A DNA stretch of 64,000 nucleotides from JAIBJN01 sp963847985. GTDB lineage: Bacteria; Actinomycetota; Thermoleophilia; Gaiellales; Gaiellaceae. The stretch's first letter is position 1. Every line of letters starts with the position of its first letter. The stretch lies in the NCBI GenBank assembly GCA_963847985.1, contig CAWKBS010000008.1, forward strand, positions 372,001 to 436,000. Direction: 5' to 3'. Of the stretch, positions 1 through 8,225 are shown one piece after another. A model generated the notes under the pieces. That model had not been told where the DNA came from. It worked only from the letters and a program-made list of their open reading frames with translations, and made no database searches. Made by a program: the position numbers and the translations under genes.

Positions 1-424
1 GGCCGAGGACGACTGGGACGGCTGGCGCGTTCTCACCGAGCGGCTCGGCGAGCGGACTCAGCTCGTCGGAGACGACCTCTTCGTCACGAACGTCGAGCGC
101 TTCCGCCGCGGGATCGATGCGGGCGTCGCCAACGCGATCCTCGTCAAGGTCAACCAGATCGGGACGCTGACGGAGACGCTCGAAGCGATCGAGCTCGGCC
201 GCGCGAGCGGCTATGCCGCGGTCATGTCGCATCGCTCCGGCGAGACGGAAGACACGACCATCGCGGACCTGGCCGTGGCGACCGGCGTGGGACAGATCAA
301 GACGGGCGCGCCGTCGCGCAGCGACCGCGTCGCCAAGTACAACCAGCTCCTCCGGATCGAGGAGGACCTGGGTGAGGCAGCCGTGTATCCGGGCTGGTCG
401 GCGTTCCCCCGAGCCGGGCGCTGA
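1..424 (+). CDS. eno: Enolase, C-terminal part
   Basis: This is the last 140 residues of enolase, which converts 2-phosphoglycerate to phosphoenolpyruvate in glycolysis; the 5' part lies outside the window. Reading from base 2, the sequence shows the KVNQIGT segment carrying an active-site lysine and the SHRSGETEDT loop, both hallmarks of the barrel domain, followed by the usual C-terminal tail around KYNQLLRIEE. The stop is at 422-424. The next gene downstream is pyruvate kinase, so two consecutive lower-glycolysis enzymes are adjacent. The frame is uninterrupted. Confidence 0.97.
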   Translation, partial: AEDDWDGWRVLTERLGERTQLVGDDLFVTNVERFRRGIDAGVANAILVKVNQIGTLTETLEAIELGRASGYAAVMSHRSGETEDTTIADLAVATGVGQIKTGAPSRSDRVAKYNQLLRIEEDLGEAAVYPGWSAFPRAGR

Positions 425-452
425 GCCCGCAGACGCTAACGTGGCCGCTGTG

Positions 453-1868
453 ATGAACGGGCTCCGCCGCACGAAGATCGTCTGCACGATCGGCCCGGCG
501 ACCGCGTCGGCGGCGATGCTCGACAGGCTCGTCGGGGCGGGCATGGACGCGGCCAGGCTCAACTTCTCACACGGCACCCATGCCGAGCACGGCGAGCGTG
601 CGCGGCTCGTCCGCGAGGCGCAGGAGCGGGCCGGCAGGCCGCTGGCGCTGATCGCCGACCTCCAGGGGCCGAAGATCCGCGTCGGGGACCTCGAGGCTCC
701 GCGGATCCTCGTCGAGGGTGACACGGTGCACATCGCCGGCGAGGGCGCCGGCGCTCCCGGCGACCTGCCGGTGATGCCCGCCGTTCTCACCGAGGTGCTC
801 CAGCCCGGGCACGAGATCCTGATCGACGACGGCCTCGTCCGGCTGACCGTCGAGGACACGGACGGCGAGCGCCTCCGGGCGCTCGTCATGGTCGGGGGCG
901 CTGTCGGCCCCCACAAGGGCGTCAACGTCCCGGGTGTGACCATTCCCGTTCCCTCGGTCACGGAGAAGGACCTCGCCGACCTCGAGTACGCGCTCTCGCT
1001 CGGTGTCGATTACGTCGCGCTCTCGTTCGTGCGCTCGGCCGCGGACTGCCGCGGGCTGCGCGAGCTCCTGAACGCCGCCGATGCGAAGGCCCACGTCATC
1101 GCCAAGGTCGAGAAGGCCGAGGCGCTCGACGAGCTCGACGCGATCGTCAGCGCCTCCGACGCGGTGATGGTGGCGCGCGGCGATCTCGGCGTCGAGATCG
1201 GGCCGGCCGCCGTGCCGCTCGTCCAGAAGCGGATCATCCTCTGCGCGCTCGAGCACGGGAAGCCGGCGATCACGGCGACGCAGATGTTCGAGTCCATGAT
1301 CACGCGTCCCGAGCCGACGCGCGCCGAGGCGAGCGACGTCGCCAACGCGATCCTCGACGGGACCTCAGCGGTCATGCTCTCCGGGGAGACCGCCGTCGGC
1401 CAGTATCCCGTCGAGAGCGTGGCCTTCATGGACCGGATCGCCAGGGCGGTCGAGCCGAGCCTCGCCTACCGCCACGAGCTCGCCCAAGCGGCCGACCATC
1501 CCTTCCCGACCGTCGGCGAGGCGATGTCGAACGCGGCGTGCGACATCGCCGAGGTGCTCGGAGCGGCCGCGATCCTCGTTCCGACCTACAGCGGGCGGAC
1601 GGCCTCCGCCGTCGCGCGCCACCGGCCCCGCCGCCCGATCATCGCCGTGACGCACAAGCGCCAGGCGGTGCAGCAGCTCGCGCTCGAGTGGGGGGTTGTC
1701 TCGGCCGAGATCGAGGAGGCGGAGAACGTCGAGGACCTCTGGTCGCGGGCGATCGAGGCGGCCCGGCAGACGGGCCTCGTCACGGCCGGCGACCGCATCG
1801 TCCTGACGGCGGGCACGGCAGTGAACGTGCCGGGCACGACCAACGTGATCAAGGTCGAGACCGCGTAG
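453..1868 (+). CDS. pyk: Pyruvate kinase
   Basis: Transfers phosphate from phosphoenolpyruvate to ADP, the final step of glycolysis. At 471 residues it has the normal family length. Visible motifs in order are TIGPAT at the N-terminus, NFSHG, DLQGPKIR, the KVEKAEA segment, the MVARGDLGVE signature, ITATQMFESM and the SGETAVGQYP segment, followed by a complete C-terminal regulatory domain. ATG at 453 gives the canonical MNGLRRTKIV start; GTG at 441 is in frame and would add four residues. No convincing ribosome binding site precedes either. It follows enolase by 28 bases, so co-transcription is likely. Confidence 0.97.
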   Translation: MNGLRRTKIVCTIGPATASAAMLDRLVGAGMDAARLNFSHGTHAEHGERARLVREAQERAGRPLALIADLQGPKIRVGDLEAPRILVEGDTVHIAGEGAGAPGDLPVMPAVLTEVLQPGHEILIDDGLVRLTVEDTDGERLRALVMVGGAVGPHKGVNVPGVTIPVPSVTEKDLADLEYALSLGVDYVALSFVRSAADCRGLRELLNAADAKAHVIAKVEKAEALDELDAIVSASDAVMVARGDLGVEIGPAAVPLVQKRIILCALEHGKPAITATQMFESMITRPEPTRAEASDVANAILDGTSAVMLSGETAVGQYPVESVAFMDRIARAVEPSLAYRHELAQAADHPFPTVGEAMSNAACDIAEVLGAAAILVPTYSGRTASAVARHRPRRPIIAVTHKRQAVQQLALEWGVVSAEIEEAENVEDLWSRAIEAARQTGLVTAGDRIVLTAGTAVNVPGTTNVIKVETA

Positions 1869-1953
1869 CCGGCAGCGGCCCGGTCCGTCCGACGGCCCGG
1901 GTAGCCTCCCATCTGCCTGGAGGAGGAGGGCGTGGCGTGCGGTCGAAGTTCGC

Positions 1954-2355
1954 ATGCCCATGGCCTCCCGGGAAGCCCGCCGACCCGCCCGCCGCGCTTC
2001 GAAGCGGCGCCGCCGCCGCTGGAAGCCGGCGCGGGCGCTCCGCTGGATCGGACTCGTCGTCCTGCTCGCCGTCGCGGTCGGGTACGTCCAGCCGCTCCGG
2101 GCCTACCAAGACGCGACGGACGACGTCGCCGCGCAGAAGGCGCAGATCGATCGCATCGAGCGCACGAACGCGGTGCTCGAGCAGCGCCTCGAGGCGACCG
2201 AGACGCCCGAGTTCGTCGAGCGCGAGGCGCGCAAGCTGGGGCTCGTGAAGCCGGGCGAGCGCCTCTTCATCGTCACCGGGGTCGACGAGTGGAAGCGCGA
2301 GCGCCGCGCACAGGCTGCAGCGCGACACACGGCACGCCCGGTCGACGGGCCCTAG
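1954..2355 (+). CDS. FtsB/DivIC-family septum formation protein
   Basis: Small bitopic division protein. It has a very basic N-terminus (about residues 5-25), one membrane segment at about 30-47, and a short coiled coil at about 52-82 with the family-typical EFVEREARKLGLVKPGE motif after it. FtsB/DivIC proteins form the FtsQBL complex that activates septal peptidoglycan synthesis. Its place just after eno/pyk and before DUF501 is the conserved actinobacterial arrangement. Start codons at 1954 and 1960 are both possible. The purine-rich GGAGGAGGA run at 1919-1929 is too far upstream for either, so the exact start is uncertain. Confidence 0.85.
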   Translation: MPMASREARRPARRASKRRRRRWKPARALRWIGLVVLLAVAVGYVQPLRAYQDATDDVAAQKAQIDRIERTNAVLEQRLEATETPEFVEREARKLGLVKPGERLFIVTGVDEWKRERRAQAAARHTARPVDGP

Positions 2356-2379
2356 GCCCGTTCGGCTCCGAGGCACGGT

Positions 2380-2385
2380 TACGAT
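2380..2385 (+). promoter_or_regulatory. -10 element TACGAT for leaderless DUF501 mRNA
   Basis: TACGAT ends exactly six bases before GTG 2392 and no ribosome binding site lies between. This spacing puts the transcription start at or next to the start codon, as in leaderless actinobacterial messages. The same layout recurs at six other genes in the window. No clear -35 box is visible. Confidence 0.5.
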
Positions 2386-2391
2386 GATCTG

Positions 2392-2868
2392 GTGGACGAC
2401 AGGATGGTGGTCTCGTGGCAGCTCGGGCGGCCCGCTCGCACGTTTCGGCGGGTTTCGGTCCGTTGTCCGTACGGTTTTCCGGCCGTTACCGAGCAGGCCC
2501 CCTACGGCCCCGACGGCGAGCCGTTCCCGACCACCTTCTACCTGACGTGCCCCTGGCTGGTGGCGGCGATCTCGCGGCTCGAGGCGGCCGGTGGGGTCGA
2601 GCGCTGGTCGCGGGCCGCCGCCGAGGATCCTGCCCTGGGCGAGAGCCTGAAGCGCGCCGACCGGGAGCAGCGCCAGCTGCGGCCCGAGCTCGACGTCGGC
2701 ATCGCAGGCACCCGCACCCCAGAGAACCTCAAGTGCCTGCACGCGCACGCCGCCTTCGCGTTGGCGCGGCCCGGCTACGAGCTCGGGGAGCAGATCCTGG
2801 CAGAGGTGAACGAGCGCTGGTGCCCCGACGGGCGCTGCGCGCAGGCGGTCGAGACGGGCCCGGCCTGA
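2392..2868 (+). CDS. DUF501 family protein
   Basis: A 158-residue protein of the DUF501 family, widespread in Actinobacteria beside the enolase/FtsB genes, with no established function. The family features visible are the RCPYGFP segment near residue 24, TCPWLVAAIS at about 52-61, the LKCLHAHAA motif near residue 114 and a C-terminal CPDGRC. The repeated Cys and His residues suggest metal binding or a redox role, but that is inference. The leaderless-type GTG 2392 start is preferred; ATG 2404 is an alternative. The stop overlaps the next gene's ATG (TGATG), so the two are translationally coupled. Confidence 0.9.
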   Translation: MDDRMVVSWQLGRPARTFRRVSVRCPYGFPAVTEQAPYGPDGEPFPTTFYLTCPWLVAAISRLEAAGGVERWSRAAAEDPALGESLKRADREQRQLRPELDVGIAGTRTPENLKCLHAHAAFALARPGYELGEQILAEVNERWCPDGRCAQAVETGPA

Positions 2869-3179
2869 TGCTCGAGACCGCCCGCCAGCAGTGGGACGAG
2901 GGGTTGCGCCGGCTGGACACCGTGGGCGCCGAGACCGCGCGCGGGCGGCATCTGTGGCTGCTCGTCGAGGCAGTGCTGGGGGAGCTCCGGCGCCGCGTGG
3001 GCCAGACCTTCACGCTCGTCGAGCTCGCGCGAGCCTACGACGGCTCCGAGGACTGGGTCCGCGACGTCGTCAGGGACGCGGCCCCGCCGAAGGCGCGCGC
3101 GGGCATCAGGGACGTCGCGCTCGTCCAGGACGCCGCGTTCGCCCACTATGCCCGGGGCGCGAGCGACTACCGTCCGTGA
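2868..3179 (+). CDS. Small conserved-position hypothetical protein
   Basis: A 103-residue soluble, mainly helical protein that I do not recognise. It begins with an amphipathic helix (ETARQQWDEGLRRL) and ends at YRP, with no membrane segment or cysteine. The ATG at 2868 overlaps the DUF501 stop (TGATG), and its own stop overlaps the GTG of the following gene, so it is the middle member of a three-gene coupled run. The middle section (LVELARAYDGSEDWVRDVV) resembles helix-turn-helix spacing but is too weak to call DNA binding. Codon use matches its neighbours. Confidence 0.75.
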   Translation: MLETARQQWDEGLRRLDTVGAETARGRHLWLLVEAVLGELRRRVGQTFTLVELARAYDGSEDWVRDVVRDAAPPKARAGIRDVALVQDAAFAHYARGASDYRP

Positions 3180-3433
3180 GCGCGGGCACCCCTCTCTCCT
3201 CCCGGACGCGAGAGCGCGACCGCCGGCGCCGGTCCTCTCCCGGGCGCCGGCTCCTGGTCTGGGTCCTCCGCCTGCTCGTCGTCGCCGCGGTCTTCGTCGC
3301 CGGCCTCGCTGTCGGCCGCGCGCTCGAGGACGCTCCGGCGCCCGGCGGGACGCAGACGATCGTCCGCACGCTCGAGCCGCTCACCGTGGAGCCCTCCGAG
3401 CGAACCGTGACGGTCACCACCACCGGCCGCTAG
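3176..3433 (+). CDS. Small single-pass membrane protein
   Basis: An 85-residue protein with a highly basic N-terminus rich in Arg and Ser (about residues 10-25), one hydrophobic segment (about 27-45), and a short Thr/Val-rich tail ending in TVTVTTTGR. The topology is probably cytoplasmic N-terminus with an external tail. The GTG start at 3176 overlaps the preceding stop (GTGA), which supports this frame although longer open reading exists upstream. No function can be assigned. A small hairpin (3442-3457) follows, without a T-tract. Confidence 0.7.
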   Translation: MSAGTPLSSRTRERDRRRRSSPGRRLLVWVLRLLVVAAVFVAGLAVGRALEDAPAPGGTQTIVRTLEPLTVEPSERTVTVTTTGR

Positions 3434-3489
3434 CCGCAGAACTGGCCACTCGGCCAGGGAAAAGAAAGGTGAGGATTTGGTAGCTTTTT

Positions 3490-4101
3490 GTGTTGCGGCC
3501 CATGCAAGACGACCGACAGCGCGAGTCCTCCGGCGCGGCGGCGGACAGTGGTCGGGAGTGGCTGACTCTCGGCCAGGCTGCCGCTTTTCTCGGAGCGGCG
3601 CAGAGCACCGTGCGCAAATGGGCGGACGGGGGGCGCCTGCCCGCGTTCTACACGCCCGGTGGGCATCGCCGGTTCCGGCGCGACGACCTGGAGGCGTTCC
3701 TGGCCGGGCCGCGATCGAGTCCTCGCGCCCGTCGCGCCGCCGCCCCCTTGGTGCTGGTGGTGGACGACGACGCGGGGCTCCGCGAGTTCATCCGGGTGAA
3801 CCTCGAGGCCGAGGGCTTCTCCGTCCGCGAGGCCGGGAGCGCGACCGAGGGGCTCGCGGCGCTCGCCGAGGAGCCGCCCGACCTGATCCTGCTCGACGTG
3901 ATGATGCCGCAGATGGACGGCTGGGAGATGCTCAGCCGCGTCCAGGAGCGTCACGGCGTCGACGCGATCCAGGTGATCATGTACAGCGGGAAGCTCGAGG
4001 AGGCGGGGACGGCCACGGAGCGCGGCGCGCAGGCGTTCATCGGCAAGCCGTTCGACCCGGGCAGGCTCCTCGCGGCGACGAAGCAGCTCCTCGGCTCCTG
4101 A
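3490..4101 (+). CDS. Excisionase/BldC-like DNA-binding domain fused to a receiver domain
   Basis: This 203-residue regulator joins an N-terminal winged helix (about residues 25-72; TLGQAAAFLGAAQSTVRKW with the GGHRRFRRDDLEAFL wing) of the MerR/BldC/excisionase type to a C-terminal response-regulator receiver (about 87-203). The receiver keeps the acidic cluster D92-D94, phospho-acceptor D136 in LLDVMMP, S166 and K186 in the GKPF loop, so it should be phosphorylatable. Most response regulators place the DNA-binding domain after the receiver, so the order is unusual. No sensor kinase is adjacent. GTG 3490, TTG 3493 and ATG 3502 are in-frame starts; GGTGAGG at 3469-3475 is the nearest ribosome site and is not well placed. 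Confidence 0.88.
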   Translation: MLRPMQDDRQRESSGAAADSGREWLTLGQAAAFLGAAQSTVRKWADGGRLPAFYTPGGHRRFRRDDLEAFLAGPRSSPRARRAAAPLVLVVDDDAGLREFIRVNLEAEGFSVREAGSATEGLAALAEEPPDLILLDVMMPQMDGWEMLSRVQERHGVDAIQVIMYSGKLEEAGTATERGAQAFIGKPFDPGRLLAATKQLLGS

Positions 4102-4123
4102 GGCCGCGGGAGCGAGGGCTCCC

Positions 4124-4693
4124 GTGGGCGTAGCCGAGCTCGACCAGGACGTCTTCACCTGGGTCGTCGAGCACCGCGCGCCGCCGTTCGACTGGCTCTT
4201 CGTCGGCCTGTCGGCCGTCGGGCAGGCCGGGCTCATCTGGATCGCGCTCGCCCCGCTCCTCGCGCTCTGGGCGCGCAAGCCGGTCCTCTTCACCACGGTC
4301 GTCACGGCCGCGACGGTCTGGACGGCCGACCTGCTCGCGCTCGTGCTGAAGGGCGTCGCCGACCGCGAGCGGCCCTACGAGGCCGTGCCGGCCGCCGACC
4401 CGCTCCTGCGCTGGGACGTCGGCGGCTCGCTGCCGTCGGGGCACGCGGCCACGAGCGCCGCCGGCGCGATCATCCTCGCGTACCTGATCGGGCGCGGAGG
4501 CGTTTGGCTCGCGCTCCTCGCCGTCGCCATCGGCTTCTCACGGGTCTACGTGGGCGTGCACTACCCGCTGGACGTCGTCGCCGGCGCGGCGCTCGGGGCC
4601 GCCGTCGGCCTCGCGGCCGTGGGGATCGTCAGGCGTCTTCGCCCGACTTCAGCAGGCCCGCGACGATCAGGAGCAGCGCCGCCAGCAGGCTGA
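4124..4693 (+). CDS. PAP2-family membrane phosphatase
   Basis: A 189-residue integral membrane phosphatase of the PAP2 (phosphatidic acid phosphatase type 2) superfamily, probably acting on lipid phosphates such as undecaprenyl diphosphate or phosphatidate. The three catalytic motifs are complete: K76-x6-R83-P84, PSGH at 104-107, and SR139-140 with H146 and D150. Five or six membrane helices surround them. The gene's last 65 bases overlap the 3' end of the convergent membrane protein gene. The precise substrate cannot be told from the sequence. Confidence 0.93.
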   Translation: MGVAELDQDVFTWVVEHRAPPFDWLFVGLSAVGQAGLIWIALAPLLALWARKPVLFTTVVTAATVWTADLLALVLKGVADRERPYEAVPAADPLLRWDVGGSLPSGHAATSAAGAIILAYLIGRGGVWLALLAVAIGFSRVYVGVHYPLDVVAGAALGAAVGLAAVGIVRRLRPTSAGPRRSGAAPPAG

Positions 4694-5108
4694 GCCAGAT
4701 CCCGATCCCGCGGCCGACAGCCGGCTGGAAGGCCTCCGGGATGTCGATCAGACGGACGAGCACGAGGATCGTGGCGACGAGGCCGAGCGCGGCGATCACG
4801 ATTCCGTCCGGGATGCTCGGCGGCAGCTCGACGCCGAACGCGCGCAGGGCGAGCAGCAGGAGCACGACGACGCCGATCGCGAAGACGAGCTTCCCGAGCG
4901 TCCCCGTGTGCCAGCCGAGCACCGCCAGGTTCCCCCGGAGGTCGCCCGAGATCGAGTACCAGCCCATGAACGCGCTCAGCGTCAGGACGAGCCCGCCGAG
5001 CCAGGCAAGGAGCTCCCCCGTGCGCCAGAGGCCGGCGCCGCCCGCAGGCGCACTGGAAGGGCGCGCCGCTGCGAACGGTCCGCCTCGACTCGGGCCCGGG
5101 CCTTCCAC
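4629..5108 (-). CDS. Four-helix membrane protein of unknown function
   Basis: A 159-residue protein with a Gly/Pro/Ala-rich, probably disordered N-terminus (about 1-28) and four predicted membrane helices (about 33-50, 70-88, 101-118, 135-153). Between helices 1 and 2 is the segment SAFMGWYSISGDLRG. I do not recognise a named family. It is transcribed toward the PAP2 gene and overlaps its 3' end. It follows the small gene at 5112-5375 by three bases, so the two are probably one operon. Confidence 0.72.
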   Translation of the reverse strand: MEGPGPSRGGPFAAARPSSAPAGGAGLWRTGELLAWLGGLVLTLSAFMGWYSISGDLRGNLAVLGWHTGTLGKLVFAIGVVVLLLLALRAFGVELPPSIPDGIVIAALGLVATILVLVRLIDIPEAFQPAVGRGIGIWLSLLAALLLIVAGLLKSGEDA

Positions 5109-5111
5109 TCC

Positions 5112-5375
5112 CTACAGCCCGAACACGGAGCCGATCGTGTCCCAGATCGACAGGCTCAGGAAGAGGGTCAGGAAGACGAGCCCTCCGATCAGCGCGATGA
5201 AGCGAATGCCGGCGAGGCGCTGCTCCCGCTGATGCTCGTGCAGGGCATGCCGCATCGCCCGCTCCCGGCGAAGGCGGCGCTGCACCGCATGCGGGTCGAG
5301 CGGAGGGTCGTCGGACGGAACCTCCCGAGCCGGGACGTCCTCCCATTGAGCGCGACGGGGGGCGGGCGCTGCCAC
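5112..5375 (-). CDS. Small C-terminally anchored membrane protein
   Basis: An 87-residue protein with a charged, Arg/Glu-rich helical body (RRLRRERAMRHALHEHQREQR) and a single hydrophobic segment near the C-terminus (about 60-80; FIALIGGLVFLTLFLSLS). It is probably tail-anchored. Starts at GTG 5375 and GTG 5381 are both available. It lies just upstream of the four-helix membrane protein on the same strand and is divergent from the large SpoIIE-type phosphatase gene. Function unknown. Confidence 0.6.
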   Translation of the reverse strand: MAAPAPRRAQWEDVPAREVPSDDPPLDPHAVQRRLRRERAMRHALHEHQREQRLAGIRFIALIGGLVFLTLFLSLSIWDTIGSVFGL

Positions 5376-5449
5376 GATCACGGATTGTTGCCGCTCTGGC
5401 CGGACGCTGCAACCGGAGGCGACCGCCGTCGCGGCCGACGGCCCCTGGC

Positions 5450-5455
5450 GATAAT
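5450..5455 (+). promoter_or_regulatory. -10 element GATAAT for leaderless phosphatase mRNA
   Basis: GATAAT ends six bases before ATG 5462, with no ribosome binding site between. It is the closest match to the TATAAT consensus among the leaderless-type elements here. No good -35 element is visible 17-18 bases upstream. Confidence 0.5.
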
Positions 5456-5461
5456 GGGCCG

Positions 5462-8221
5462 ATGGAGGGGTTCGACCGATCCTCGCGCACGGCTGAGACA
5501 CCTCCGACGGAGGCGGCCGGCACCGCGCTGGGGGCATTCGCTGCCGCCGCGCTCGAGCTGGTCGGCGGCGATCCGGGCGCGCGCGGGCTGGCTCCGTTGC
5601 TGCGCGCCGTCGCCCTCGGCACCGGCGCCGAGCTCGTCGTCGCCCGGCTGGCCGACGGCCAGGGGCGGCTCGTCGTCCAGGGCGTCCATTCGGAGTCGGT
5701 CGCGCTGGCGGCGGAGCTCCAGGGCGCAAAGCTCCCCGCCCGTGAGGCGCCGGCGCGGGAGATCGCGGTGGAGGGTGCGGCCGGCGATCCCGCCGTGCCG
5801 CCGGCCGTCCGGCGGATCGCGGCCCGGGCGGGGTTGCCGATCGTCAGGCTCGTCCCGGTCGTGTTGGGTGGCACCGTCGTCGCCCTGCTCGAGCTGTACC
5901 GCTCCGGCCTCGACTTCGGGCCCGAGGAGGAGGCGCTCGCGCGGGCGGCCGCGGCGCAGCTCGCGCTCGTCGCGAAGCTCGACCGCGTCTCCGGGACCGG
6001 GGGGAACGGTCACCCTGCAATCTCGCGCGAGCAGCTGGAGCTGCTGGGCGAGACCCTGGCGGCCGTGACGGACGAGGAAGAGGCCGCGCGGCAGATCGTC
6101 CGGCTCGCGGCCGAGGCTGTCGGCGCAGCCGGGGGAACGCTCTGGCGCCTCGACCCCGAGGGCGCGCCGTCGCTGCTCGCCACGCACGGCTTCGGCGCCG
6201 CCGCCCCCGACCTGGTCGAGGCGGCCGAGAGTGTCCGGCGCGCGCTCGAGGAGGGCGATCGGGGCTCGACCCGCGCCGGCTCGTGGCTGCTCTACACGGT
6301 TCCGCTCGGCGAGCCGCCCTCGGTCGCGCTTCGACTTTCGTTCGAGGCCGACGGGGCGGCCGAGCCCGGCCTCGAACGGCTGTCGTCCTTCGGCGCCGGC
6401 GCAGCGCTCGCCCTCCGGCGGAGCCGCCACGCCGCCGAGGTCGAGGCGGCGCTCCGGCGCTCGCAGACGCTTGTCGCGGTCGTCAGCCAGGCGATTGCCC
6501 AGCTCTCGCTCGCCCACACGCTCGAGATCGCAGTCGAGCGCATGGCGGAGCTGACGGGGAGCCGACAGGTGGCCGTCTACCTGCGCGAGGAGGGCCGGCT
6601 GAGCGCTGCCGCCTCCCGCGGGCTCGACGGTCCGCACGCGGAGCTCGCCGAGCGGCTTCTCGAGCTGGCGCTCGGGCCCTTTCGCAGCCGCGGGTTCCTC
6701 TTCGTCGAGGACCTCGGAGCCGATCCGCGCCTCGCCGGCTTCGAGCGCGTCGTCGAGGAGAGCCGCGTCCGGCGGGCGCTCTTCATCCCGCTCCTCGTTC
6801 GCGACGAGGCGATCGGGGCCCTCGCCGTCTACCGACGGCGCCCGCGCCCGTACCGCGAGGGGGAGGAGGGGCTCCTGCTCGCCCTCTCCGGGCAGCTTGC
6901 GGTGGCCGTACAGAACGCGCGGCTGCACGAGCAGGCCAAGGAGCTCACCGAGATCCTCGAGCGGGCGCTCGAGTCCGAGCGGGTGGCGGCCAGGCAGCTG
7001 CGGGGCCTCTACGCCGTGTCCCGATCCTTCGCGGAGAGCCTCTCGCTGGAGGCCACCCTCACCGGCGTCGCCAGGGCGATGGTGGAGCTCCTCGACGCCG
7101 ACGCCGCCGTCATCAGGATGCCCGACGAGCGGAACGAGACCCTCGCCGTCCGGGCCGTGCACGTCGCCGACCCGGCGGTGGAGGAGGTGGTCGCCGGCCT
7201 GATCGCGCGCCCACAGCCGCTCTCGGCGCCGCTCGCCCGCCGGCTCATGCGCTCGAAGCAGGCGGTGCTGCTCGGGCCGGAGACCGCACAGGGGGAGGAC
7301 GCCCACGGCGTGCTCGAGCCGTTCCTGCGGCAGGGGGCGACCGCCGCGGTGTTCCCGCTGGCGACGCCCGGCGAGGTGCTCGGCACGCTCACGGTCGTCT
7401 CCTTCGACCCGGCCCGCCCGCTCGAGCAGTCGGGCATCGACGCCGCGACGGCCGCCGCGGGCCAGGCCGCCCTCGCCGTCGACAACGCGCGCCTGTACCA
7501 GCAGCAGAAGGACTTCGCGGAGACGATGCAGCGCTCGCTCCTCCCGCGCGAGCTTCCTCGCGTCCGGGGCCTGGAGGTCGGCCACGTCTACCAGTCGTCG
7601 GCGCGCGTGGACGTGGGGGGCGACCTGTACGACTTCGTCGCGCTCGACGACCGCCGGCTCGCCGTCGTCATCGGGGACGTTCTCGGGAAGGGGATCTCGG
7701 CCGCGGCCGACATGGCAATGGCGAAGTACATCTTTCGCGTGCTTGCCCGCGGCGGACGGGAGCCTGCTGCCTTCCTGCGGAAGGCGAACGACGTCGCCTG
7801 CGACGAGATCGAGCCCGGCAAGTTCGTGACGCTCCTCTCCGTGCTCGTCGACGCCAAGCGGCGCGAGGTCGCCGCGGCGAGCGCCGGCCACCCGCCCGCC
7901 AGGGTCGTCGATCCGCACGGGGGTGTCACCGCGCTGGGGGCCACCGGGCTCCCGCTCGGGATCGAGCCGGACCAGGTCTACGCCGGCGAGCGCGTGCGCC
8001 TCGACGCCGGCTCGGTCGTGGTCCTCTTCACCGACGGCGTGATCGAGGCGCGGCGCGGAACCGAGCTCTACGGAGAGGAGCGGCTCGACCGCCTCGTCTC
8101 CGAGCGCCGCCGCCTCCCGCCGCAGGAGCTTGCCGAGGAGATCCTGGCTGACTGCCGGGCGTTCGCGGGCGGCGAGCTCGCCGACGACTGCGCCGTCGTC
8201 TGCCTGAAGCTGGCACGCTGA
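5462..8221 (+). CDS. Multi-GAF SpoIIE/RsbU-type serine phosphatase
   Basis: A 919-residue soluble PP2C-type phosphatase with several GAF-like sensor modules (roughly 20-175, 185-320, 335-480 and 510-670) followed by a SpoIIE catalytic domain (about 690-919). The linker MQRSLLPRELP is the standard signature just before RsbU-type domains. Metal-binding acidic residues appear in VGGDLYDF, VIGDVLGKG, LFTDGVIEA and the final ADDCAVV. Such enzymes dephosphorylate anti-sigma-factor antagonists to trigger stress or developmental sigma factors; the GAF modules would sense small ligands. No anti-sigma factor or antagonist gene is nearby, so partners are unknown. Confidence 0.93.
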   Translation: MEGFDRSSRTAETPPTEAAGTALGAFAAAALELVGGDPGARGLAPLLRAVALGTGAELVVARLADGQGRLVVQGVHSESVALAAELQGAKLPAREAPAREIAVEGAAGDPAVPPAVRRIAARAGLPIVRLVPVVLGGTVVALLELYRSGLDFGPEEEALARAAAAQLALVAKLDRVSGTGGNGHPAISREQLELLGETLAAVTDEEEAARQIVRLAAEAVGAAGGTLWRLDPEGAPSLLATHGFGAAAPDLVEAAESVRRALEEGDRGSTRAGSWLLYTVPLGEPPSVALRLSFEADGAAEPGLERLSSFGAGAALALRRSRHAAEVEAALRRSQTLVAVVSQAIAQLSLAHTLEIAVERMAELTGSRQVAVYLREEGRLSAAASRGLDGPHAELAERLLELALGPFRSRGFLFVEDLGADPRLAGFERVVEESRVRRALFIPLLVRDEAIGALAVYRRRPRPYREGEEGLLLALSGQLAVAVQNARLHEQAKELTEILERALESERVAARQLRGLYAVSRSFAESLSLEATLTGVARAMVELLDADAAVIRMPDERNETLAVRAVHVADPAVEEVVAGLIARPQPLSAPLARRLMRSKQAVLLGPETAQGEDAHGVLEPFLRQGATAAVFPLATPGEVLGTLTVVSFDPARPLEQSGIDAATAAAGQAALAVDNARLYQQQKDFAETMQRSLLPRELPRVRGLEVGHVYQSSARVDVGGDLYDFVALDDRRLAVVIGDVLGKGISAAADMAMAKYIFRVLARGGREPAAFLRKANDVACDEIEPGKFVTLLSVLVDAKRREVAAASAGHPPARVVDPHGGVTALGATGLPLGIEPDQVYAGERVRLDAGSVVVLFTDGVIEARRGTELYGEERLDRLVSERRRLPPQELAEEILADCRAFAGGELADDCAVVCLKLAR

Positions 8222-8225
8222 GCGC

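Noticed and set aside
3442..3457. Hairpin CTGGCC-ACTC-GGCCAG as a terminator
   Set aside because: No T-tract follows and six-base GC palindromes are common at this base composition; not listed as a terminator.
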